Below are positions 11,210 through 21,201 of a stretch of 64,000 nucleotides of DNA, piece by piece (the first letter of the stretch is position 1; each line of letters opens with the position of its first letter). This stretch comes from Rhexocercosporidium sp. MPI-PUGE-AT-0058. Taxonomy: Eukaryota; Ascomycota; Leotiomycetes; Helotiales. The notes beneath the pieces are model-generated. The model saw only the letters and a list, made by a program, of their open reading frames with translations, was not told the DNA's origin and did not search any database. The stretch spans positions 1-64,000 of the forward strand of contig JAGTJL010000026.1 in NCBI GenBank assembly GCA_020746875.1. The letters run 5' to 3'. The position numbers were made by a program, and so were the translations under genes.

Positions 11210-13058
11210 ATGGCTGCCCGCGTCCTGCGCCTGGCTTTGGCTCTCTTAGCCACTTCCACCTTCGTGCCAACTGTTTTTGGTGATACAGGTCATAAAGCAT
11301 TTATGGATATTAATCATGCTCTGCAAAGGACTAAGAAAGACGCAAAAATTGCCAGCCATCTGTTGTCTCTCACCGACACCGCCGTCAATAGCAGTGCTGA
11401 GAAATTCAGATTCCTGAATGATAACACCAAGAGTATGTGTCCTTGCTCTCTCCATTATCTTGTATGTTCCTAACTAGAGATAGAGTATCAGGTGACCTCT
11501 CTTCCTTTGGTGAACCACGATGTTGGTGAGATGTACTCGGGAAATATTCCAATCGATATGAAAAATACATCTAGGACTCTCTTCTTTGTCTTCCAGGTCA
11601 GCATATACTTCACGCCCTGTTACCATGATACCTGTAGAAATCGTTTAGACCTGGGTGCAGTATTAATTTTTCCAATAGCCGACACTTGGTCCAGAGGTTG
11701 ATGAGATCACCATATGGCTAAATGGTGGACCCGGCTGTAGCTCTCTCCAAGGGTTCTTCCAAGAAAATGGCAGATTCATATTCATGCCGGGCACGTACCA
11801 GCCGATTGTGAATGAGTACTCATATGTCAACTTGACGAACGTCTTGTGGGTCGAGCAACCAGTCGGCACCGGCTTTTCAACAGGCGAAATCACCGCTACT
11901 AGTGAAGCAGACGTTGGTAGAGACTTCGCCGACTTCTTTCTTAATTTTCAGAAAATCTTTGGCATCAAGAAGTTCAAGATCTACTTCACCGGCGAGAGCT
12001 ACGCTGGAATGTATATCCCACACATCACAAATGAATTTCTCGACAGGAATGACACGGATCATTTTGATATTAGTGGTAAGTACATACCCTTTCAATATCA
12101 ATTGACAATTCATCTGACTATAATTAGGAGCCTTGATCATCGACCCGTGCATTGGAGACTGTGACTACGCTCAGGTCACAATCCCAACAGTCCCTTATAT
12201 CCACAAAAACAACGATCAATTCTTTGGACTCAACCAAACATTCCTGGCTGAGCTCGTTGCCCTCGATGAGAAGTGCGGGTTCGCAGACTATAGGAAAAAA
12301 TACCTCGTTTACCCACCATCAGGACTCCAGCCTCCGACCCCGCAAGATTACCTCAAGGGCGGCGAATGTCAAATCTGGAGTAACACAATTGATCAAATCC
12401 TCAGTGTGAATCCGTGCGCCAGTCCTTACCAAATCGTCTCGCAATGTCCCTTCAATTCCGGTAAGAAGCCATGCGTGAGATTTTCTGAACTTACCCGCTA
12501 ATCTAGATCTCTCTGCTTACAGATATAATGGGAGACCCATATCCCGACAACCAAGTCTACTTTGACCGTGCGGATGTCAAGAAAGCATTGCACGCCCCAG
12601 ACATGTTTTGGACCCAGTGCGCCGATCACAATGTCTTTGCGGGTGATGGTAACGACAATTCGTTACCACCTATTCAAAAAGTCCTACCGCGCCTGATCGA
12701 GCACACCAACCGTGTCGTCGTCACGAACGGTGACTACGATTTCCGAATCTTGAATGACGGCGTTCTCCTGTCCATTCAAAACATGACATGGAACGGGAAG
12801 ATGGGCTTCCAAAGCAAACCTTCCGAGCCAGTGGTCATTACCTTGCCAGATCTGCAATGGACATCTTGGTTAACAAACAATGGTGAGTACAGGCCGTTGT
12901 TTTTCGAAGATCCACAGGGTACGATGGGAATCCAGCACTACGAAAGAGGATTGCTGTGGGTGCAGGCGTTTCAGGCTGGCCATGAGCAACCGCAGTATCA
13001 GCCCAGGATGAGTTACCGCCAGTTGCAGTATGTGTTGGGACGGATTGACAAGCTCTAG
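11210..13058 (+). CDS. Secreted serine carboxypeptidase, peptidase family S10
   Basis: Five exons: 11210-11432, 11484-11596, 11679-12075, 12128-12460, 12523-13058; 533 residues, all phases consistent. Residues 1-24 form a signal peptide. The S10 hallmarks are all present: [10 protein letters not shown] near 125-134, the nucleophile in GESYAG (Ser about 219), the acidic residue in NGDYDF (about 428) and the histidine in QAGHEQP (about 509). Several N-glycosylation sequons such as NLT and NQT fit a secreted or vacuolar protein. These enzymes remove C-terminal residues at acid pH. The first intron acceptor is at 11483 rather than the next AG at 11491, because only that choice keeps frame. The gene appears fully functional although its neighbours on both sides are decayed. 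It stands alone with its own TATA box. Confidence 0.93.
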
Positions 13059-13776
13059 ATGTCGCTGAAAGCTGTGGAATGTTGTGACGATGCAAAACCA
13101 GTAGATCGGGATATCACGCCGGGGGAGACTCATATTTCAAGACTTGTCACAATCCTTACTTTCTGTAAATCAATCTGTATAATAATTCTGTAGACCTCAA
13201 ATTCAACATTTCGTCGCAGTTCATCCCCAGCAACATTTTAGACACTGAGGCTATGCAAAATTCTAGTCTAGCCGACCCTGTTCGTGCTTCGCTGAATACT
13301 GACTGTTCAATCAGTTGTTACCCCCGCACGTAGGAGTCGTGAGAAGTCGATCTCACAGTGCACTTAATAACTTTTCAATCATCATTCGTCTGAGCGGAAT
13401 GACTTCGATCGTTTGCAGATGTGCAAAGAGCTGAGATCCTTTGTTGAGAGCTCGGGGCTCACTGGCACTATCCCCTCAAGAACTTCGCAGGAGAAATCTA
13501 TCTTTCTTGGGAATCGGACATTGCGCAATTACATGGAAAACCTCCCCCCTCACACAGTACCATCGTCAGTGCAAATTTAAGTCCAGCAATTCCCACAACT
13601 CGTGGACGACTTCTGTGCTACCTCTACTGCGAAGGCGAGAAGGCAGGGGGGCGAAGGAGAAGTGAAAGTTCCTTATCTAGCGCTCAGCAACAGCTTAAAA
13701 ATCAAGTACGGGATTAACTATACAGGTGGTGACAGTACAAATTAGTCTCCCTTCGTCTTGCCATTCCCTGAGCCTT
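13059..13776. other. Intergenic, no gene recognised
   Basis: Lies between the 3' end of the carboxypeptidase gene and the 3' end of the minus-strand kinase fragment. No domain-bearing frame and no repeat seen. Confidence 0.5.
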
Positions 13777-14231
13777 TCATCCTCTCTTAAACAGGAAGTT
13801 GTCGGCAGATGACCCAATCAGCCAGGTTTGTAACTCCGCAAAAGCATCGAGGTCATTCTTCTCCAACGCAGTCTGGACTTGAGGATCGTGCCATCCATGG
13901 GTCCTCTGAGTTCCTTGCAGCGACGCCCCAACCTTCCGGCAACTGCCAAAATCGTTGATTACTGGCGTACCGTCCTCCTCGAGCATGATATTAGATAGTG
14001 TAATATCATTGTGGATAATGTTAAGCGAATGAAGATGTCGAATACCAGCCAGGATTCCGTCCAGACACGCTTTTGTGGCATTGTGAACGGATAAGCGACC
14101 ACTGAAGAGGAAGTCGGATTTACTCAAATGGCGGGGGTTGACTTTCTCTTCCAACATTGACGTATAACGTCCCACCCCACCATTCCGCTCACCTTTGACA
14201 CCAAAAAAATAAGAGTCTCCTCCTACGTATT
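13777..14231 (-). pseudogene. Protein kinase C-lobe fragment (5'-truncated)
   Basis: An open frame of about 150 codons on the minus strand encodes the C-terminal half of a fungal protein-kinase-like domain: catalytic loop HNDITLSNIM (HxD...N present), then NDFG for metal binding, and the tail DLDAFAELQTWLIGSS ending in FLFKRG, where such proteins normally stop. The N-lobe with its glycine loop and lysine is absent. The frame is open back to about 14231 but has no ATG before 14157. Just upstream the sequence turns into the transposase fragment (14223-14417). It is best read as a gene remnant whose 5' part was lost at a transposon junction. Kinase fragments of this kind are numerous in large fungal genomes. 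Confidence 0.7.
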
Positions 14232-14417
14232 AGTAAGGCACTGGATAGAGTTAGAGTTGCCTTCCTTCTTGGTGGTAGTAATGCGGCGAATGCGCTTTGA
14301 GACCGACGTTCTATCCCAACTAAAGTGTTCTGCAGCCTGAGAATAATAAACAAATTCTCCTATTTTAAATGCAGCAACTGCCGCTGAAACAAGTGCTGAT
14401 TTGTCTGCTCGAGCCAT
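14223..14417 (-). pseudogene. Pogo/Fot1-type DDE transposase, N-terminal remnant
   Basis: The 64-residue frame begins with an ATG and has the Ser/Ala-rich helix-turn-helix start of fungal pogo-like (CENP-B-type) transposases: AAFKIGEF, QAAEHFSWDRTSVSKRIRR, then QCLTN. Here it stops abruptly, where full-length relatives continue for several hundred residues with the second DNA-binding domain and the DDE catalytic core. Nothing of those parts is present downstream; instead the kinase fragment begins. Assignment rests on my recognition of the family's N-terminus. Confidence 0.6.
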
Positions 14418-14710
14418 TTTTATAGTTGAAGGTTATTTATTTGGTGGGCGGCGGGATTTCTTGCGGAGCGGGATTTCATACGGGACTTCGGTTACTCTGC
14501 CTAGTCTGCCTAGTGTGAAATTCAGCTTGGTGGAGGCTGAGTGCAGGTGACAACTTCAAAGCAACGGGAAATCTTCATTTATTCTTTACCTTCCTCAACA
14601 TCGTTCTCTCGGCCTAATTTCGTCTGTTCGACACTGCTACGTCCGCGTTCAAGTACCTTAAAAGTTTTTCACTCATAATCCTACTTCTGTCAGGCAGGAA
14701 TGAGCACAAA
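14418..14710. other. Spacer between transposase remnant and HET-ankyrin gene
   Basis: About 290 bp holding the presumptive promoter of the plus-strand HET-ankyrin gene. Direct short repeats such as GCGGGATTTC (twice near 14450-14475) are seen; meaning unknown. Confidence 0.4.
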
Positions 14711-16174
14711 ATGGCTGCCAACATGCCCTTCAAACACCGGCCACTCAATCTCGACCGAACCCAAATACGCCTTTTTCGATTAATACCGACAGAACGAAGT
14801 GGGGATCTAGCGGGAGTCATTACCGCCTATGACTTCGAGAACTGCCCTGAATATAGGGCTGTTTCTTACACATGGGGGCCTCCGGATCCTACTCGAGAGA
14901 TCTCTATTGAAGGACAAGTCCTTCCTATTCGTGAAAATTTATGGCAATTCTTGGACGTTGCTCGCAACCTTCTCGAAGACTGGTTATGGATTGATCAGGT
15001 TTGCATAAACAAGTCTGCGGTGGATGAGAGGAACCATCAGGTTGGCCTCATGGCCCAAAATATCTTGGTTATATGCGGCGACCAGGTTTGTGCTTGGGAG
15101 ACATTAGAAGGTCATTTAATGCCACAACTTCCAAAAGGCATGGCTGTTAAATTTTTACGGAAAGACCCCGTCAAGATTCATAAAGTCGCGTTATCTCTCA
15201 TCGAGGAGAGAGCCTCTTTCGGGGGCGCAAACCAACGGCTGAGCTATATACTTGAGAACTTTGCAAGTTTACTGTGCGGGGATGTCCGTGACAAAGTCTA
15301 TGGTCTACTAAGCTTGGTCCGAAGGTCTGGGGTAATACCCGTTGACTATACGATGACTGAGGCTGACGTGTTTTTCAACGCTCTTCGGAAAATCGTTGAG
15401 GATGAGAGTTTCATTGAAACCGAGAACCATTTCTTCATAGGCCGGCACTTACGAGACACAATGATGTTAGCACACATTAGTGATGCAGAAATTTTTGTAT
15501 GTATTAAGAAGGAGCGTCAGGAGATGAGGAAGGCCGATTCGAAGAACAAACCGGATCACACGTTGCTAGATTGGGCTGTCAATAATGGGAACGAGGGTAT
15601 GGCCAAGGTGCTGCTCGAGGATGGCGCCGACATCAATGCGGCTGATGAGGACAGAGCGACGCCGTTGTGCCAGGCTTCTAAGATAGGGGAAGTCGAGATC
15701 GTCAAGCTGCTGCTCGAGAAGGGCGCCGATGTCAAAATGGCGAGTGTAAAGGGATACACGCCGCTGCACTGGGCTTCTAGTAAGGGGCCAGTGGAGGTCG
15801 TCAAGCTGCTCCTCGAGAAAGGTGCCGACATCAATGTGGCAGATTTACAGGGATTCACACCACTGCACTGGGCTTCTGAAAGCAGGCTCCCCAACGTCGT
15901 CCAGCTACTCCTCGAGAAAGGCGCTGACATTGCGGCAGTTAATCGGCTCGGGAAAACGCCGTTGCAATGCACCTATAAGGGTCGTGCTGAATCAGGGGAC
16001 CGACGTGGAAAGCATGGATTGGAACCGGAGGACAGGTACCTTGAGACGTTCCAACTGCTGCGTAACCACGTTGTCGATGATACTCTTAAAGTTAGTTCTC
16101 ATAATCACCAACCAGGGGACAAAATTCCAGCAATAAGAGTAATGGATTTTTTTAGACAGTGGCCCCGGCGATAG
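14711..16174 (+). CDS. HET-domain protein with ankyrin repeats, HET core apparently deleted
   Basis: A single uninterrupted frame of 487 residues starting at ATG 14711. Residues 15-116 are the first half of a HET (heterokaryon incompatibility) domain: YRAVSYTWGPPDP, LPIRENLWQFL and WLWIDQVCINK near 91-101. The next expected part (IY..A..V..WLG up to the Trp-rich YW.RTW..QE block) is missing, and the text jumps at residue 116 straight to NILVICGDQVCAW, a segment that normally follows that block. The later HET-associated segment CGDVRDKVYGLLSLV is present near 190-205. Residues 282-420 hold four to five ankyrin repeats, some nearly identical at DNA level. HET proteins trigger cell death after fusion of unlike hyphae; ankyrin repeats are typical C-terminal sensor regions. 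The loss of the HET core suggests an inactive or altered protein though the frame is open. Confidence 0.8.
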   Translation: MAANMPFKHRPLNLDRTQIRLFRLIPTERSGDLAGVITAYDFENCPEYRAVSYTWGPPDPTREISIEGQVLPIRENLWQFLDVARNLLEDWLWIDQVCINKSAVDERNHQVGLMAQNILVICGDQVCAWETLEGHLMPQLPKGMAVKFLRKDPVKIHKVALSLIEERASFGGANQRLSYILENFASLLCGDVRDKVYGLLSLVRRSGVIPVDYTMTEADVFFNALRKIVEDESFIETENHFFIGRHLRDTMMLAHISDAEIFVCIKKERQEMRKADSKNKPDHTLLDWAVNNGNEGMAKVLLEDGADINAADEDRATPLCQASKIGEVEIVKLLLEKGADVKMASVKGYTPLHWASSKGPVEVVKLLLEKGADINVADLQGFTPLHWASESRLPNVVQLLLEKGADIAAVNRLGKTPLQCTYKGRAESGDRRGKHGLEPEDRYLETFQLLRNHVVDDTLKVSSHNHQPGDKIPAIRVMDFFRQWPRR

Positions 16175-17363
16175 GTTTTGCACCGATCACGGTTAGACGC
16201 CACTCTCGCTCAACTATTAGCAAGGCGTTGCACAGCAACCAAAGGGCGCTATAGCAACAGCGCCCTATATGTATGTTTTGAGGATTCCACTCTCACCATC
16301 CAAAGAAGTCGACATGGTAGAGAACGAAGTGCACCACCGAGTCTTGCCACTGTTCACAACCGAAGTTCGAATGAAGGCTAGGTCCTTGTAGAAAGTGATG
16401 AGATGTCATCTTGCATTCTAAAATGGAGCGGAAAGGAAATCGAAGATTTGCTAGTGATTACATTGCCACCATGAATGTATTTGAAGTCCCATCACTCCGA
16501 ACTCTATCACCAAATCTCTAGTCCATAATGGAAACTCCAAACGCCTACCTCCATGCAACAATTCCGCCTGCAAATGGAGGTGAAAGGACTTCTCATATTG
16601 TTTCTCCTCGCAGGTGAATGAATTCGCGAGTATGATCAAGATAATAGAAGATCCATGGTGAATGTTCTTGTCTTGTATTACGGCAAGATCACCCTGCAAA
16701 CTCCTAATACGCTCCAAGTAGTTCTTCGGTTTGAGTCTCTTCCGACGCCTGCAAAGGAGGGAAACTTCTGAGGAAGAATGGATTCAAGGATGATGTAGGA
16801 TTTGTACTTGAAACCTGCCAGGTGGATCTTTGGGTTGGTACAGAAGAAATTGGAGTTGGTCTGTAAGTATAGATTTCCTGGTAGCATCCCCCCCTATGGC
16901 GGATGTGTTTGGAGAAAAGAAGCAGGCGAAGGGAGTCAGGAACAAGGGATTTTAGGACAAGGATTTTAGAGCGAAAGGATTTAGGCAACAAGGTTTTTGG
17001 GAACAAGGGAATTAGCGACAAGGCAATTTAAGGATAAGGGAGTTTTAAGGACAAGGGAAGTTTGAGGACAAGGAATTCTAAGGAACGAGAAACGGGGACG
17101 AGGCGGAGCATCCGCGCTAGCTTATTTATGAATTTACGTTGTAACTGAATAATGCTATTAACCACGAGGATATTGTGCGGTTTTGGCCTTTCCATAGACA
17201 TCAATTCTTGAAAGGTTTTGGTTTTCTTGCCCTTGTAGGGCTGTTCCATAAATAAATCGGGCAAGCCATCTACATGAGAGTTGGCAGGCCACAACCCATA
17301 AAAATCTGACACCTTCCCCTCATCCCTCACCTTTATCATCCAACAATCGCGCCTTCAAGCATA
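16175..17363. other. Intergenic with hairpin and minisatellite
   Basis: Contains an 8-bp perfect stem (AGGGCGCT/AGCGCCCT) at 16243-16266 soon after the HET-ankyrin stop. A degenerate minisatellite lies at 16938-17090. A 103-residue minus-strand frame (17339-17028) starts with ATG, but its last third is encoded by the minisatellite and I recognise no domain, so I do not call it a gene. Confidence 0.5.
16938..17090. repeat. Degenerate minisatellite, unit about 16-18 bp
   Basis: Eight or so imperfect copies of a purine-rich unit close to GGACAAGGGATTTTA, with variants reading AACAAGG, GACAAGG and GATAAGG. They are spaced 15-18 bp apart without interruption. Confidence 0.75.
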
Positions 17364-17516
17364 ATGGAGATCCCGCCCTACCACCTGCAAGAAATAATTA
17401 ATGATTTACTTCTAGCGCTCGAATCCGAGCTAGGTAAAAATGCCACGAATCAGTTCATTCAAATACGCTCTACGACATATTATGAAGACAATGGCCATCC
17501 TGGCATTGATCCCTAA
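17364..17516 (+). other. Short open frame ending at the MITE border
   Basis: A 50-residue frame with an ATG start (MEIPPYHLQE...) whose TAA lies one base before the TA target duplication of the MITE at 17520. It may be the 5' exon of a gene truncated by the insertion. No family recognised; it could also be chance. Confidence 0.25.
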
Positions 17517-17519
17517 TTA

Positions 17520-17699
17520 ACGACCGTCCCTGCGTGCCGGGAAACTGTTGGATCCCAGATCACATGTAACTGACTACTAGGCAGCTACAGTCTATTGTCT
17601 ATATAAGAACACCTAGACAGCCAGCTTCTACAATCAAGCATATTACTATCACTTCTTCTTCTAATCTCCAACTGTTTCTCGGCACGCAGGGAGGGACGT
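17520..17699. mobile_element. MITE of Tc1/mariner (pogo) type, 180 bp
   Basis: The ends are inverted repeats of 32 bp matching at 28 positions (left starts ACGACCGTCCCTGCGTGCCG, right complement starts ACGTCCCTCCCTGCGTGCCG). The element is flanked on both sides by TA (17518-17519 and 17700-17701), the target duplication of the Tc1/mariner superfamily. It has no coding capacity. A TATATAAG motif lies inside. The transposase remnant at 14223 belongs to the same broad superfamily but cannot be linked to it from this window. Confidence 0.8.
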
Positions 17700-17701
17700 T
17701 A

Positions 17702-18014
17702 GTCATGGGCCCCGGTAGCCCCAATAGAGATAACTTTTAGAAGCACGCCTTTACGCAGAATAATGACTAATTACAGCACAGAAACGTATCGAATTGGTCT
17801 CACCACGACCTAGATAAGATCTTAGACCCCTTGCTGGACTCAACGGGGAGCGTTAGTTACGGGTCTAGTCGCTCCTTTGGATGACCAGGGTTCCCACTGT
17901 GAAGCTGACCCGGACATCCCCATGTGCCAGCGCTGTGACTACGAGAAGTCTAAGAAACTCTAGGAGAGTGTTAAACGAAAGAGAGGTGAGCGTGCCTTCT
18001 TAAAGACAGTTGCT
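17702..18014. other. Spacer between MITE and AT-rich block
   Basis: Normal composition, no gene recognised. A short frame with a CQRC pair occurs near 17930 but has no start or extension. Confidence 0.4.
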
Positions 18015-18901
18015 AGTGTAATGATCACTGGCACGCTAAGGTGACTATAGCATAATAAAATAACTAAAAAAGCGCTATAAACTCGCTAGTAATATTTTAA
18101 TTTATATAAAAGCAAATTATTAAAAAGGGAAGATTACCTCTTCCTTCTTATTATCTTTATAAAAGCAATGATTACGCAATTAACGCTAAGAGTATAAACT
18201 ATTATAATATCTCCCCTCTTATTTACTTTTATCTCAAAAATGAAGATATACTATAACCCTTAGCTAACGCTATACTAACGATTCGCTAATAAACTAAATT
18301 TTCTACTATTTATTTTAAAAATAAATTCTAAAAAAAATAAAATAAAGTAAAAGCTATTAATAAAAGGGGCCTAGCGCTTACTAAGTATATAATACTTCTC
18401 CTTCTTTATAACCTTTCTTAATTAATAATAATAATTATAGTAAACTATAAATTACAATTATCCTTTAATCTTAATAATATCGTCTTTTAATAATTACTTA
18501 GCCGGCGGTTCCTCCGGTCGTAAGCGCAAAAGTAAGGCACTTAGCTTTATCGCGATTAACGCTAGTAACCCCGACTAAACGCTAGCGAACTTTAATAGCT
18601 TTTTCAAAAATAACTAATATTAATAATTAAAATAATACTAATAAATATTTTAAGAATAACGTCCGATTTTTTTAACGAATTTTATTTAAAGTAAAAAGAA
18701 TACGCATATTTAATCTTTAAGTAAGTTATTATAAATGCGAGCGACGTTCGTTAGGAGTTATACTTACGTTACGCCGGCGAAGTCTAAGAGTTCCTTAATC
18801 TCTAATGCTTTAATAACTCTAGCTTATTTATTATAAAGTATTTAAATTACTATAAGAAAAGCAAGCCGTATAAGTTAATAAATTAAATTTTTTTTACTTA
18901 C
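18015..18901 (+). repeat. AT-rich dispersed repeat, copy 2
   Basis: Inverted partner of 5461-6350, about 890 bp, sharing the sharp edge AGTGTAATGATCACTGGCAC at 18015. Beyond about 18901 the two copies diverge. No coding capacity. This copy is more AT-rich than copy 1 in places, as expected if RIP acted unequally. It adjoins the 3' side of the outer Gypsy remnant and could be part of that element's LTR, but I could not prove this. Confidence 0.8.
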
Positions 18902-20099
18902 TGGCGAAGCATAAGTTAATAACCGGCGAAGTCCCGCTAAATTGAAATCACTCCTCGACGATCTCCTTAAAGTCGCCTTTTAATTTAATTTTAATAAAAT
19001 TAAGTAAGTTAATCTTAATATTATTTATTTTATTTTTAATTAAGAAAAGCGTCGCGTTAATCATTTTATTAAAGTCTTTAACGCCGAAGCTCAGAAGTCT
19101 TCTTAAAAGCTTATAATATCTTTGACTAAAGAATTCTATATTAGCGTTATATCGGCAATTAACGGGCTATATAACGGGTTAATCTTAACTCTTTCTTAAG
19201 AATTCGAAGACTTAAAAGAAAATAATATTAAGTTTATAATTAAGATTTCCGGACTCCGAGAAGTAAGTAAACTTAATATTTATTAACGAGTTCCTTATTA
19301 ACGTCCGGCAAAGGACTTTCGAAAAGTCTACTTTAACTCTTTTAAAGACGATATAATTAAAGACCTTAAGGCCGAAGTTGCTGAGAATAGCGGTTATATT
19401 AATATTATTAAGAATTTAAATATTAAAAATAAGTTTATTATTATTACCTGAAAATAAATAAAGGTTTTTACTTAGTATTCTATCGGCAAGGAACTAGCGT
19501 TTACTCGGCGAAGCACTTTGATTTTCTGATTTTCTTAAGTATTATGTTTGTTGGATTTGACTTCGGTAACTCGTGCCGATTCTACCTTAGAATAGCCGAA
19601 GGAGTTTCCACTGCTTACGCCGCCCGGAAATTACCTTCGTATTCCGGAAAATTACGCTCGTATTCAATTACGTAGCTCGTATAAGCCACGGAATTAGTTA
19701 CGTAGTCGTAAAAGCTTCTAGAGAAGCTATTATTTTGTATATAACTACCGAAGAGCTCCTCTAGCTCTTTAAGTAAGCAAGTAAGCAATTCTCTCTCTTT
19801 AATCACGTGTCCTCACCTACTGCGCTTCCTCATTCTGATTAGCTCGTCTATTCCCATAATGTTCTTATTATAGTACGAATAAATAATATAAGCTCCTTTT
19901 TCCTTTAAGTATTACCGTTTAAATTATAATATTTAATACGCTTTTAAAACTATAAAACCTTATAAATAAAAGCAGAAAAGTATATAATATTATAATATAT
20001 TTTTAACGAGTCGTCGGCGTAGCCTTAGCGACTTTCCCTCGAACCCTTTGAAAAAGTAAGAAGTTATAAGCTTATCTTCGCCGGCGCTTCGCTTTCTTT
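18902..20099. other. AT-rich sequence, probably 3' part of outer Gypsy element
   Basis: Stop-rich in all frames apart from a short minus-strand frame (19806-19615) with no recognised domain. It lies directly downstream (minus sense) of the outer element's chromodomain, so it may be its C-terminal extension and 3' LTR. I could not place LTR ends. Confidence 0.4.
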
Positions 20100-20702
20100 T
20101 CCGTAGCGTTTCGACCTTTTAATAACTTAATTAACTCTTAAAGATTAATATAGTTTTTTATTAATTCTTGAGAATTATACGTTAAGCTAAATCCTTTTTA
20201 TTTAACGAGGTATTATTTTTTGCTTTTAATTACTTATTAATTTAAAAGAGTTTTAATAACTTATTACTCTTTTTTATTAACGAAATTAAATTAAACGACT
20301 TTCGACAATTCGCCGGGCCTTTATTAATACAGCTTTAGTAATAATATATAAAAGATGTCATATAAACAATTATATTTAAAAGGTAATTTTAACTTCTATA
20401 CTTATTTTTTAATTCTTTTAATAATCTTAAAAGACCTTAGAAATTAATAATTTAATTTCTTATTTAAACGAATTATTTTAATATTCTTTAACAAAAGTAA
20501 AACTTATTATTTAACTTTAAATTTTATAAGGCAATAGTTCTTATTATATTATTTCGCTTGGTTTTCTTTAATTCTTTATTAATTAATTTTTAACTTTTAG
20601 CGTTTCTTAATAACCTCTTTTACTTATTTTTTAGCAATCGATATCTCTTATTTTATAAAATCGTCCTCGATTCCTTAACGAAAATCTAACGATATACCGT
20701 AC

Positions 20703-20707
20703 CTAGC
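20703..20707. repeat. Target site duplication CTAGC (left)
   Basis: Identical to 27610-27614 on the other side of the inner Gypsy element; 5-bp duplications are the rule for Ty3/Gypsy integrases. Confidence 0.9.
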
Positions 20708-21201
20708 TGTCACGGTCCGTGTATTTACTCGATGTAGATACGGTGGGTTGTGTTAATCTTAATAATCGAGAAGTAAGTATATTACGTATAATAGAATAAA
20801 TAATAATTAATATAATTAAGATATTATTTTTAATTAAACACAAAGCTCTTATTTAATAATAGACGTATTAGTCTTTTATAAAACCTTTATATTATACGAC
20901 TGCTAAGACCGCCAAGTCCTGTCGGTCTTAGACCTTTAGACCTCAGCGGTTTAATAATTTATTACGTAAAAAGGTCGCGTAATCTAAGGGCTTATTTACC
21001 TTTTAATTATTTATTAATAATAATATTTATATAATATATAACTTATAAAATCTTAAATATTAAGGTTTTTTAAAGAAATATTTTCAAGAGTAATACTCTT
21101 TTAATATACTTTTCCTAAAAACTTTACCTTTTTAAGCTTATAGTCTTAAGTATTACGCTATCTCGGGGTCTAGTGTTACAGAACGCGAAGCGTTCGTAAC
21201 A
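20708..21201 (-). repeat. LTR (3' LTR in element sense)
   Basis: 494 bp, TG...CA ends. It differs from its partner mainly by C/T and G/A transitions and is the more AT-rich of the two. It is flanked outside by CTAGC and inside by the polypurine tract. Confidence 0.92.

Noticed and set aside
12890..12990. Extra intron in the last exon of the S10 carboxypeptidase at GGTGAGTACAG
   Set aside because: The frame is open through it and the translation continues sensibly into the conserved GHEQP histidine region; splicing is not needed.
17028..17339. 103-residue minus-strand frame
   Set aside because: The ATG is real but about a third is encoded by the minisatellite and no domain is visible; kept only as a remark.
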